Shown piece after piece: positions 16,929-24,540 of a stretch of 64,000 bases of DNA. The stretch comes from Planctomycetota bacterium (GTDB taxonomy: Bacteria > Planctomycetota > UBA1135 > UBA2386), in assembly GCA_016716265.1 (NCBI GenBank), contig JADJWQ010000001.1, forward strand, positions 186,001 through 250,000, in the 5' to 3' direction. The notes below the pieces were generated by a model. It did no database searches and was not told the origin of the DNA. It saw only the letters and a program-made list of their open reading frames with translations. Every line of letters starts with the position of its first letter. Position 1 is the stretch's first letter. The translations under genes were made by a program, and so were the position numbers.

Positions 16929-18719
16929 TCACTCCGCCTCGGCGTCGAGCCGGGCGTTCGGGCCCACGCGGGTCGGCACCACGCCCTGCGTCGCCAGGAA
17001 GCGCCGGATCACCCGCTGCACGCGGTCGCGATCGAGCGGCGTGCACGCGACGGCCCCGAGGATCGACGCATGACGGTCGCCGCGCGCGCCCGCGAGGTAG
17101 CCCGGCAGGTTCTCGAGGTCGGCGAGGCCCGCGCCGCGGTGCAGGAAGAACACCTGCCGTACCGGCTGGGTGCCGTCGACGGCGTCGAAGATCCGCGCGC
17201 GGTAGTCGGTCGGCTTCCACAGTGCGTCGCGATCGAAGTGCGGCGTGCTCTTCGCGTCGAGCACGAGCGCCGCCGCCGGCTCGCCCGGGCGCAGCAGCTC
17301 GACCAGGACGTCCGGGCGCAGCGGGGCGGTCGACAGCGACGCGCGCAAGCGCGGGTGCCCGGCCCGGACCCAGCCGTCGGGCACGATATCGGGCTCGTAG
17401 TGGACCCCGAGCGTCGCGCCGTCCGCGAGCGCGAAGCGAAACACCTGGCCGGGCGCCAGCGCGGGCCGGTAGACCTCGTCGACGACGTCGTACGCCGCAT
17501 ACGGCACCGGGTCGCCGAACCACGCGCGGCAGGTCTCGACGACCACGACGAAGCACCAGTACTCGTAGAGCCGCGAGAGCGACTTGAAGTGGATGCGGAA
17601 CTCCTCCCCGGAGACCAGCGGAGCCGCGGAGCGCTCCGCCTCGCACAGCGCGGCATACGCGTCACGGTAGCCGGCGCCATTGAGGAACAGCGGCGTCGGC
17701 CGCAACGCCGAACGCGCCCGACCGATCGCGGCGAGGAAGTCCGTCCGGCGCAGCAGCTCGCCGAAGCGGTCCGCCAGCTCGAGCGCGCGCTGCTCCAGGA
17801 ACTCGTACCGGCGCAGCCGCGGCCGGTGCTCGCTGTCGAATACCGAATCGCCGTCGGTCCGGGCGCCACCCCAGCGGCGGCGCTGGTCGAGCACGCGCTC
17901 GGCGCAGTGCTGGCAATGTCGCGCGACCAGGCGCGCCCGCCACGCGAGATCCTCGAGCGCGCGGCGCAGCATGCGGTGCTCGGGCACGTCGCGCGTCAGC
18001 CGGGATCGCCGCATCCGCACGCGGCCGACCCGCACCGGACGCTCGGCGACGAACACGGTGTCCGGATCGGCGAGCAGACCGGCGGTGGCCGCTGGCGCGA
18101 GGCGGTCGCCCGGCCGCCAGCGATCGCGCACCGTCGCGCGCGCGATCGCGCCGGCGGGCTGCCGCTGGATGCGCGCGAGTGCGTCGTCGAGCGCAGCGAA
18201 CACGCGCTCGAGGAGCTGGCAGTCCTCCTCGGGCCGCGCGAGCCGCGGCGATCGGCGCGCGACGCCGACGCCGACCGCCGTGCGGCCGAGGACCTCGCGG
18301 GCGAGGCCGACGTGGACGTTCTCGAGCTCCTCGACCAGCGCCTCGAACAGCGCGTGGAGTGCATCGTCACCGCGCAGCTCGACGGCGAGCTCGATCAGCA
18401 CGCTGCGCGACTCGGGATCGGCCGGGTCCGACTCGACGTAGCGCACGACGACCTCGCCGAAGTCGTCGCGCAGCGACGTGACGAGCGCGGCGCCCTTGTC
18501 CTGCTGCGGTCGCAGCACGAGCGCGACCTCGTCGCCGACCTCGACCACGCCGCGCGACGCGCGCGACCCACGGCGCACCTCCACCGCGAGCGGCACGCCG
18601 GCCTCGACGAGCGTGTCGGTCACCGCGCGGACCGCAGCGACACCACCATCGTGGGCGACGCGGCACAGCGTCCGTCCGCCCTGCTCCAGCACGAGCTCAG
18701 AGGAGCTGGAAGAAGTCAT
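16929..18719 (-). CDS. McrC/CnuC-like DUF2357 PD-(D/E)XK nuclease
   Basis: A 596-residue cytosolic protein. The N-terminal half fits the DUF2357 region found in McrC-like nucleases. The C-terminal half shows a PD-(D/E)XK nuclease core: P469-D470 in LRPDVLVELL, then D488-A-K490 in ALVLDAKST, preceded by the typical SRLYEYWCFVVVVE helix. Such nucleases are the partners of McrB-like NTPases in type IV restriction and in CoCoNuT (coiled-coil nuclease tandem) systems. They cut once the NTPase ring recognises foreign or modified nucleic acid. The gene overlaps the end of the NTPase gene by 23 bases. I chose ATG 18719 because the Shine-Dalgarno-like AAGGAG lies 13 bases before it but only one base from the alternative GTG 18731. 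All nuclease motif residues are present, so it is probably active. Confidence 0.83.
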   Translation of the reverse strand: MTSSSSSELVLEQGGRTLCRVAHDGGVAAVRAVTDTLVEAGVPLAVEVRRGSRASRGVVEVGDEVALVLRPQQDKGAALVTSLRDDFGEVVVRYVESDPADPESRSVLIELAVELRGDDALHALFEALVEELENVHVGLAREVLGRTAVGVGVARRSPRLARPEEDCQLLERVFAALDDALARIQRQPAGAIARATVRDRWRPGDRLAPAATAGLLADPDTVFVAERPVRVGRVRMRRSRLTRDVPEHRMLRRALEDLAWRARLVARHCQHCAERVLDQRRRWGGARTDGDSVFDSEHRPRLRRYEFLEQRALELADRFGELLRRTDFLAAIGRARSALRPTPLFLNGAGYRDAYAALCEAERSAAPLVSGEEFRIHFKSLSRLYEYWCFVVVVETCRAWFGDPVPYAAYDVVDEVYRPALAPGQVFRFALADGATLGVHYEPDIVPDGWVRAGHPRLRASLSTAPLRPDVLVELLRPGEPAAALVLDAKSTPHFDRDALWKPTDYRARIFDAVDGTQPVRQVFFLHRGAGLADLENLPGYLAGARGDRHASILGAVACTPLDRDRVQRVIRRFLATQGVVPTRVGPNARLDAEAE

Positions 18720-21141
18720 GGCTGCCGCCACTCTCCTTCAGCGCGGTGAGGATCCGCCCCGAGCGCGGGTAGCGGTCCTCGGGCAGCAGCCTGAGCAGCC
18801 GCTCGGCTGCGGTCGTGAAGCCCGGATGGTGGGTGCGCAACCGCGGCAATGCGGTCTGTGCGAAGGCGAGGTCCAACGCCCGTCGGTCGTCGAGCAGGCC
18901 GCGCGCCGTCGCGAGGAACGCGAAGATGCGATCGCGCAGCCGGTAGCCGAGCCCCGACTGGATGCCGCGGAGCACGTCGTGCAGCGACAGCACCAGCTCG
19001 CGGGCGGCCGGATCGACCTCGCCCGGGCTTCGCGCCCACGACGACCAGGTCGCCAGGTCGACCGGCTCGACGACCAGCTCGGCCGCCGGCTGGCCGGCCG
19101 CCACCGCGCGCGACAGATCCGGTTGCTCGAACGTCAGCAGCAGCGCGCGATCGAGGACCTTCGGGCTGAAGAAGTGCGTCGTCTCGTCGACGTTGACGGT
19201 GCCGATCAGGCGCACGTTCGGGGCGATCGCGATCTCGCGATGCGCGGTGTAGGGATCGGACCGCGAGCCCACGCCGCGGCCGAGGATCGTCAGCCGCCGG
19301 CGCTCCGGGGGGTCCTCGAGGATGCTGAGGAACCGGGCGAAGTAGTGCTCGACGCGCGACAGGTTCATCTCGTCGAGGCAGACGAGGTAGATGCCGCCGA
19401 GCTGCTCGCGCATGTCCCGCTCGGCGTGGATCAGATGCTCGACGAGGCCGCTCGACGCCGGCTCGAAGCGCTCCGACAGCGAGTTGTAGGCACCGAGGAC
19501 GTCGCGATCGTCGAGCCAGTCCGGCTGCACGGGCACCTTCAGGTAGCGATCGGCCATCCCGAGCGCCTCGGCGTACAGGCGTGGCAGCGAGCTCTTGCCG
19601 ACGCCGGTCGCTCCCGAGACGACCGTCCACGCGCCGACCAGCATCGACACGTGGAAATTGACGAGGTCGTGGTCCTGGAACACGTAGCCGCGGCGCTCGA
19701 CGACACGCCGTAGCTGATCGAGGAACGCGAGCTGATCGACCTGCGCCGGCTCGACGCGCGCCTCGAGCCACGGAGGGACCGGCAGGCCCGCGCCGCGCGG
19801 CTTCGCATCCGGCTCGGCCGCCCGCCGCGCGGCCGGCTGCCCGAGCCCGAGGAACGGCAGGTAGGTCAGCACCTGGCGCGCGATCGCATCGCCGTGGTCG
19901 CGGTAGTCCTGGACGATCGCCCCGAGGCTCTCGCCGAGCTCGCGCTGCTTGCGCTCGAGCTCGCGCTCGCGCTCCGCCAGGCGGGCGTCGCGCTCGTCGA
20001 GGCTCTGCAGCAGATCCGCATGCTCGGCCTCGAACCGCTCGTGCAGGTCGCGACGGCGGTGCTCGAGCTCGACCTCGAGACGCTGCAGCTCCGACTCGGC
20101 GAGCTCCTTGTTGCGCCGCGCCTGCTCGGTCTGCCGCACGATCTGGTCGTTGGCCGCGCGCACCTGCTCCTCGATCTGCTGGCGCGCGACCTCGGTGATG
20201 CGGTCCTGCACGAGCTCGCGCAACGGCTCCGACTCGGCGAGGGCGGTCGCGACGTCGGTGCCCAGCGTCGCGACGTGCTCGGCGTCCTGACACAGCCGAC
20301 GGAACCGGTCGAGACGGGTGCGCTCGCGGGAGTCGACGACGTTCGCCGCCATCGGCAGCGACTCGAGAGCGCTGCGGAACTGCGAGCTCTGCGCCTTGGT
20401 GTAGCCGGCGAGCCCGAGCGCCCACTTGACGAGCTGGGCCTCGCTCTGGGCGTCGACCGTCTCCCCGAGACCGCGGTCGACGACCTCCTTGAAGGCCGCC
20501 GCCCGCACCAGGGCGAGCCGGACGCGGCGCACGCTCGCGTGCGGATCGTGCAGGTTGCACTCGAACTGGAAGCGCTCGACCCGCAATGCCGCGTCGAGCT
20601 CCGCGGTCCGGAAGCGGTGCACGACCGGGTCCCCGGCGTTCAGCGCCCGGAGCTCCACGGTGTCGTCCGCATCGCGATGGGTCGCCAGGAGGGGCCCATA
20701 GGTGTACTCGGAGCCACGGACGAGCACGACCTTCAGCGGCTGGCGCGCCAATGGCAGCCCGGAGCCGCGGCAGCAGTAGGCGGGATCGGGATCACGCTCG
20801 TCGACGTCGAGGACCTCGATCCAGTCCTTCGCCCCTGCCGTCACCGACGACCGCACCGCCTGGAACACGTCCTTGTCCTGCTTCGGCGCCGACTCGATCC
20901 GACCCGTCCAGACCGTGCCCGGCCGCACGTCCTTGGCGCGGATGTCGGTGCGCAGCATCCACCAGATGCGGCCGCGGTGCGGGAAGTTGGCGTCGCGATC
21001 GCCGAGGTGCTGCCCCTCCCGTCCGATCAACGGCACGAGCACGCAGAACACCGCACCCGACACCTCGAACGGCTCCTGGTCAGCCGCGAAGAGGAGCTGG
21101 ATCCCGTCCTGCAGGATGTCGTCGATCTCGAGAACGTCCAT
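18697..21141 (-). CDS. McrB/CnuB-like AAA+ NTPase with long coiled coil
   Basis: An 814-residue protein with three parts. Residues 1-300 are a region I do not recognise, probably substrate sensing (PHRGRIWWMLRTDIRAKDV, KDWIEVLDVDERDPDP). Residues about 304-410 form a highly charged coiled coil. Residues about 470-814 are an AAA+ domain of the McrB clade, with Walker A GATGVGKSS (Lys516), Walker B CLDEMNLSRVEHYF (Asp590-Glu591) and the sensor stretch GTVNVDETTHFFSPKVLDRA. The last replaces the MNTAD motif of GTP-using McrB, so the nucleotide may differ. In McrBC-like systems this ring motor recognises the target and activates the nuclease, here the overlapping next gene. The start is ATG 21141; GTG 21174 is an alternative. 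It is divergent from a Gfo/Idh/MocA gene. Confidence 0.85.
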   Translation of the reverse strand: MDVLEIDDILQDGIQLLFAADQEPFEVSGAVFCVLVPLIGREGQHLGDRDANFPHRGRIWWMLRTDIRAKDVRPGTVWTGRIESAPKQDKDVFQAVRSSVTAGAKDWIEVLDVDERDPDPAYCCRGSGLPLARQPLKVVLVRGSEYTYGPLLATHRDADDTVELRALNAGDPVVHRFRTAELDAALRVERFQFECNLHDPHASVRRVRLALVRAAAFKEVVDRGLGETVDAQSEAQLVKWALGLAGYTKAQSSQFRSALESLPMAANVVDSRERTRLDRFRRLCQDAEHVATLGTDVATALAESEPLRELVQDRITEVARQQIEEQVRAANDQIVRQTEQARRNKELAESELQRLEVELEHRRRDLHERFEAEHADLLQSLDERDARLAERERELERKQRELGESLGAIVQDYRDHGDAIARQVLTYLPFLGLGQPAARRAAEPDAKPRGAGLPVPPWLEARVEPAQVDQLAFLDQLRRVVERRGYVFQDHDLVNFHVSMLVGAWTVVSGATGVGKSSLPRLYAEALGMADRYLKVPVQPDWLDDRDVLGAYNSLSERFEPASSGLVEHLIHAERDMREQLGGIYLVCLDEMNLSRVEHYFARFLSILEDPPERRRLTILGRGVGSRSDPYTAHREIAIAPNVRLIGTVNVDETTHFFSPKVLDRALLLTFEQPDLSRAVAAGQPAAELVVEPVDLATWSSWARSPGEVDPAARELVLSLHDVLRGIQSGLGYRLRDRIFAFLATARGLLDDRRALDLAFAQTALPRLRTHHPGFTTAAERLLRLLPEDRYPRSGRILTALKESGGSHDFFQLL

Positions 21142-21227
21142 GTCGCCCGGCCGCCCGCACGCACCGCCCAGCACCGGAATGGCCTGGAGGGCGCAGCGCT
21201 CGCAGTTCGGGCATCATCGTCGCAGGC

Positions 21228-22364
21228 ATGGCCTCCCACATCGAGCACATCCCCGGCATCCGGAAGACCTTCCCACGCCCGCCCGCACCGCAGCGCAAGC
21301 GCATCGGCGTCGTCGGCCTGCACGAGGGCCGCACGCTGCTGACCGGCCTGGAGCGCGCGACCCGCGCGGTCGCCGTCGCCGGCTGCGACAGCGATCCGGC
21401 GAAGGTCGAGAGCTGTCGCCGCGAGCGACCCGACCTCGACTACACCACGGACTACGGTGCGCTGCTGGCCCGTGACGACATCGACGTCGTCGCCATCTAC
21501 ACGCCCGATCCGCTGCACGGCGAGCACGTCGAACGTGCGTTCGAGGCCGCCAAGGACGTGATCTGTACCAAGCCGCTCGTCAACTCGATGGCCGATGCGC
21601 GCCGCATCCTCGCTGCCGGACGACGTACCGGACGCCGGCTGCAGGTCGGGCAGTCGACGCGGTTCTTCGAGCCGTTCCTGCGCCAGCGCGCCGCCTACGA
21701 GCGGGGCGTGCTCGGCGAGCTCGACCTCGTCGACGCCCACTACGTGCACCGCATGGACTGGTTCTACGCCAAGAGCCCGTGGGCCATCGCGGACACCGAC
21801 TGGGTGTTCGCCGGGCTGTCGCATCCGCTCGATCTGCTGCGCTGGTACCTCGGCCGCATCCGTCAGGTCCAGGCGTACGGACGCCACAGCGCGCTGGCAC
21901 GACAGCACGGCGTCGTCGGCTTCGACGTCTACACCGTGCAGGTCGTCGCGGAGGACGGATGCCTCGGTCGTGCGCTCGGCCACTACGGCTGCCACGAGCT
22001 CCCGAGCGCCCGCAATGCGATCGAGCTCGTGCTGTGGGGCTCGCACTCGACCAGCCAGGCGCAGTATCACGACATGCGGCACCGCTACATCGCGGAGGAC
22101 GGCACCGAGGTCACGGAGGATCCGCTCTACGCGCTCCGGCACCACTACTTCAACAGCGAGGTGCACGGCATGCACTACGGCGAGTTCGCGAACTACGCGG
22201 AGCACTTCGCGACCGCGCTGATCGACGGCACGCCGAACTCGCCCGATCTCGAGGAGGGTGTCGAGACGTTCTGCGTGATGGAGGCCGCGCGCCGGGCGGC
22301 GCGGACCGGTCGGCCGGTCGATTGCGCACCGCTCTATGCCGAAGCGGGACTGGAGGTCGACTGA
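21228..22364 (+). CDS. Gfo/Idh/MocA-family oxidoreductase (cytosolic)
   Basis: A 378-residue NAD(P)-binding sugar oxidoreductase without an export signal. The Rossmann start is RIGVVGLHEGRTLLTGL. VVAIYTPDPLHGEHVERAF and CTKPLVNSMADA follow; the second holds the catalytic-type Lys-Pro, normally EKP, here TKP. The C-terminal domain has DTDWVFAGLSHPLDLLRWYL with the usual D..H pair. ATG 21228 gives a short N-terminal extension before the Rossmann strand. The ribokinase gene begins one base after its stop, so the two are surely one operon. That pairing suggests a pathway in which a sugar is oxidised or isomerised and then phosphorylated. Confidence 0.88.
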   Translation: MASHIEHIPGIRKTFPRPPAPQRKRIGVVGLHEGRTLLTGLERATRAVAVAGCDSDPAKVESCRRERPDLDYTTDYGALLARDDIDVVAIYTPDPLHGEHVERAFEAAKDVICTKPLVNSMADARRILAAGRRTGRRLQVGQSTRFFEPFLRQRAAYERGVLGELDLVDAHYVHRMDWFYAKSPWAIADTDWVFAGLSHPLDLLRWYLGRIRQVQAYGRHSALARQHGVVGFDVYTVQVVAEDGCLGRALGHYGCHELPSARNAIELVLWGSHSTSQAQYHDMRHRYIAEDGTEVTEDPLYALRHHYFNSEVHGMHYGEFANYAEHFATALIDGTPNSPDLEEGVETFCVMEAARRAARTGRPVDCAPLYAEAGLEVD

Positions 22365-22365
22365 C

Positions 22366-23307
22366 ATGACGACCGCGTCGGGCGAGCGCACGAGCCCCGC
22401 GCTGTGCGTGGTCGGCTCCATCAACATGGACCTGGTCGTCGGGACGCCGAGGCTACCCGAGCGTGGCGAGACGGTGCTCGGCGGACCGTTCGCGACGCAC
22501 CCCGGCGGCAAGGGTGCCAACCAGGCGGTCGCCGCGGCGCGCCTCGGCGCGCGCGTCGCGATGGTCGGCCGCGTCGGGGACGACGACTTCGGGCGGCAGC
22601 TGACCGCCGGGCTGCGCGCCGACGGCGTCGACGTCGAGCACGTTCGCACCGCGCCGGGGGTCGCGACGGGCATCGCGGCGATCACGGTCGAGCACGGCGG
22701 CGAGAACACGATCGTCGTCGCGCCCGGCGCCAATGCCAGGCTGACCGTGGACGACGTCGCCGCGGCGCGAGCGGTGCTGGAGGCGGCGGCGGCCGTGGTG
22801 CTGCAGCTCGAGGTGCCGCTGCCGACGGTCGCCGCGGCAGTGGCCCACGCGCGGGCGGCGGGCGTCCGCGTGATCCTCAATGCCGCGCCGGCCGCCCGTC
22901 TGCCGCCGGACCTCCTCCCGCAGGTCGACGTGCTCGTCGTCAACCGCGGCGAGGGCCGCCTGCTCGCCGGTAGCGCGGCGCCGGGCGACGACGACACCTC
23001 GCTGTGCCGCGCGCTGCGGGCGCTCGGCCCGCGGCTCGTCGTGCTGACGCGCGGCGCCGAGGGCGCGCTCGCACTCGGACCCGACGGCGCCGTGTCGCAG
23101 CCCGCCTTCGCAGTCGCCACGGTCGACACCGTGGCGGCCGGCGACGCGTTCGTCGGTGCGCTCGCCGTAGGTCTCGCCGCCGACACCGCGCTGGCGCCGG
23201 CGCTCCGCTTCGCGTGTGCGGCCGGCGCGCTCGCGACGACGCGGCACGGCGCGCAGCCGTCGCTGCCCACGACGGCTGCGATGGAGGCGTTCCTCGCCGC
23301 GTCCTGA
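22366..23307 (+). CDS. rbsK: Ribokinase (PfkB family)
   Basis: Phosphorylates D-ribose, or a related sugar, to the 5-phosphate with ATP. The 313-residue length is normal for ribokinase. Visible signatures are VVGSINMDLVV at the start, the substrate-binding HPGGKGANQAVAAARLG (PfkB signature 1), the GA.LALGPDG strand, and VDTVAAGDAFVGALAVGL, which holds the anion-hole and the catalytic Asp (signature 2, normally DTTGAGD; here DTVAAGD). The start ATG 22366 sits one base beyond the stop of the preceding oxidoreductase gene (TGACATG). The sugar specificity is inferred from the closest family features; other pentose or hexose substrates are possible. Confidence 0.85.
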   Translation: MTTASGERTSPALCVVGSINMDLVVGTPRLPERGETVLGGPFATHPGGKGANQAVAAARLGARVAMVGRVGDDDFGRQLTAGLRADGVDVEHVRTAPGVATGIAAITVEHGGENTIVVAPGANARLTVDDVAAARAVLEAAAAVVLQLEVPLPTVAAAVAHARAAGVRVILNAAPAARLPPDLLPQVDVLVVNRGEGRLLAGSAAPGDDDTSLCRALRALGPRLVVLTRGAEGALALGPDGAVSQPAFAVATVDTVAAGDAFVGALAVGLAADTALAPALRFACAAGALATTRHGAQPSLPTTAAMEAFLAAS

Positions 23308-23428
23308 AGCCGCGGCCGCCCCGTCGGGCAATTCGGAGTTGGGCGGACGCTGCGCTCCGCACGAAGATGGCGACGCCGCCGAGACCGCACGGCGGACCCC
23401 GTTCGCGACCCTGGCAGGAGCGACCCCG

Positions 23429-24394
23429 ATGACCGGCGAAGCACGACGCACCCTCTACCCCGAGATCGAGCCCTACGAGACCGGCATGCTGCGCGTGTCA
23501 GACACGCACGAGATCTACTGGGAGCAGAGCGGCAATCCGAACGGCAAGCCGGTCGTGTTCCTGCACGGCGGACCCGGCGGCGGCAGCGACCCGAAGTACC
23601 GCCGTTACCATGATCCGGACGCCTACCGGATCGTCGTGTTCGACCAGCGCGGCTGCGGCAAGAGCAAGCCGTACGCGAGCCTCGCCGACAACACCACCTG
23701 GCACCTGGTCGCGGACATCGAGGCGCTGCGCGAGCACCTCGGCATCGACAAGTGGCAGGTGTTCGGTGGCAGCTGGGGCAGCACGCTCGCGCTCGCCTAT
23801 GCGGAGACGCACGCCGACCGGGTCACCGAGCTCGTGCTGCGCGGCATCTTCATGCTGCGTCGCAGCGAGCTGTTGTGGTTCTATCAGGACGGCGCCAGCC
23901 ACATCTTCCCGGACGCCTGGGAGCACTACCTCGCGCCGATCCCCGCGGTCGAGCGCGGCGATCTGATGTCGGCCTACTACCGCCGGCTGACCAGCGAGGA
24001 TCCGGCCGTCCGCCTGCGCGCGGCGAAGGCGTGGTCGATCTGGGAGGGCAGCACGAGCTACCTGCACCAGGACCTCGAGCACATCGCGCGCACCGGCGCC
24101 GACGAGTTCGCGGTCGCCTTCGCACGGATCGAGTGCCACTACTTCGTGCACGGCGGCTTCTTCGACGTCGACGGCCAGCTGCTGCGCGACGTCCACCGGA
24201 TCCGCCACATCCCCGCGGTGATCGTGCAGGGCCGCTACGACGTCGTGTGCCCGATGCGCAGCGCGTGGGACCTGCACCGCGCATGGCCCGCTGCCGAGCT
24301 GCGGGTCGTCGCCGACGCCGGCCACTCGGCCAACGAGCTCGGCAACATCGACCAGCTCGTGCGCGCGACGGACGCATTCCGGCCGAGCCGCTGA
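23429..24394 (+). CDS. pip: Proline iminopeptidase (alpha/beta hydrolase, peptidase family S33)
   Basis: Removes N-terminal proline from peptides. The 321-residue protein follows the bacterial proline iminopeptidase pattern closely: oxyanion region FLHGGPGGGSDP, FDQRGCGKSKP, nucleophile serine in VFGGSWGSTLALAYAE, the cap region with SIWEGSTSYL, acid Asp in GRYDVVCP, and the catalytic His in ADAGHSANE. No signal peptide, so it is cytosolic. The start ATG 23429 has an AGGAG 7 bases upstream. It lies 121 bp after ribokinase in the same direction and may share its transcript. Confidence 0.92.
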   Translation: MTGEARRTLYPEIEPYETGMLRVSDTHEIYWEQSGNPNGKPVVFLHGGPGGGSDPKYRRYHDPDAYRIVVFDQRGCGKSKPYASLADNTTWHLVADIEALREHLGIDKWQVFGGSWGSTLALAYAETHADRVTELVLRGIFMLRRSELLWFYQDGASHIFPDAWEHYLAPIPAVERGDLMSAYYRRLTSEDPAVRLRAAKAWSIWEGSTSYLHQDLEHIARTGADEFAVAFARIECHYFVHGGFFDVDGQLLRDVHRIRHIPAVIVQGRYDVVCPMRSAWDLHRAWPAAELRVVADAGHSANELGNIDQLVRATDAFRPSR

Positions 24395-24479
24395 AGGTGG
24401 CGACGCAGCCCGGGCGCGCGACCATCCGCTGCGGCGGGCGTGCGCTGCCGGATGACCGCGACCATGGCCCGGGCCACAT

Positions 24480-24507
24480 CGCGAGCCGCCCGGGTCGGGG
24501 GCTCGCG
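24480..24507. terminator. Hairpin between convergent genes
   Basis: CGCGAGCC and GGCTCGCG form a perfect 8-bp stem with a 12-base loop. It lies between the ends of the iminopeptidase gene (plus) and the PKD/FG-GAP gene (minus), so it may terminate either transcript. Confidence 0.5.
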
Positions 24508-24540
24508 CGGGCGGCGGGGCGCTCCGCTCGGCTCCAGGAC

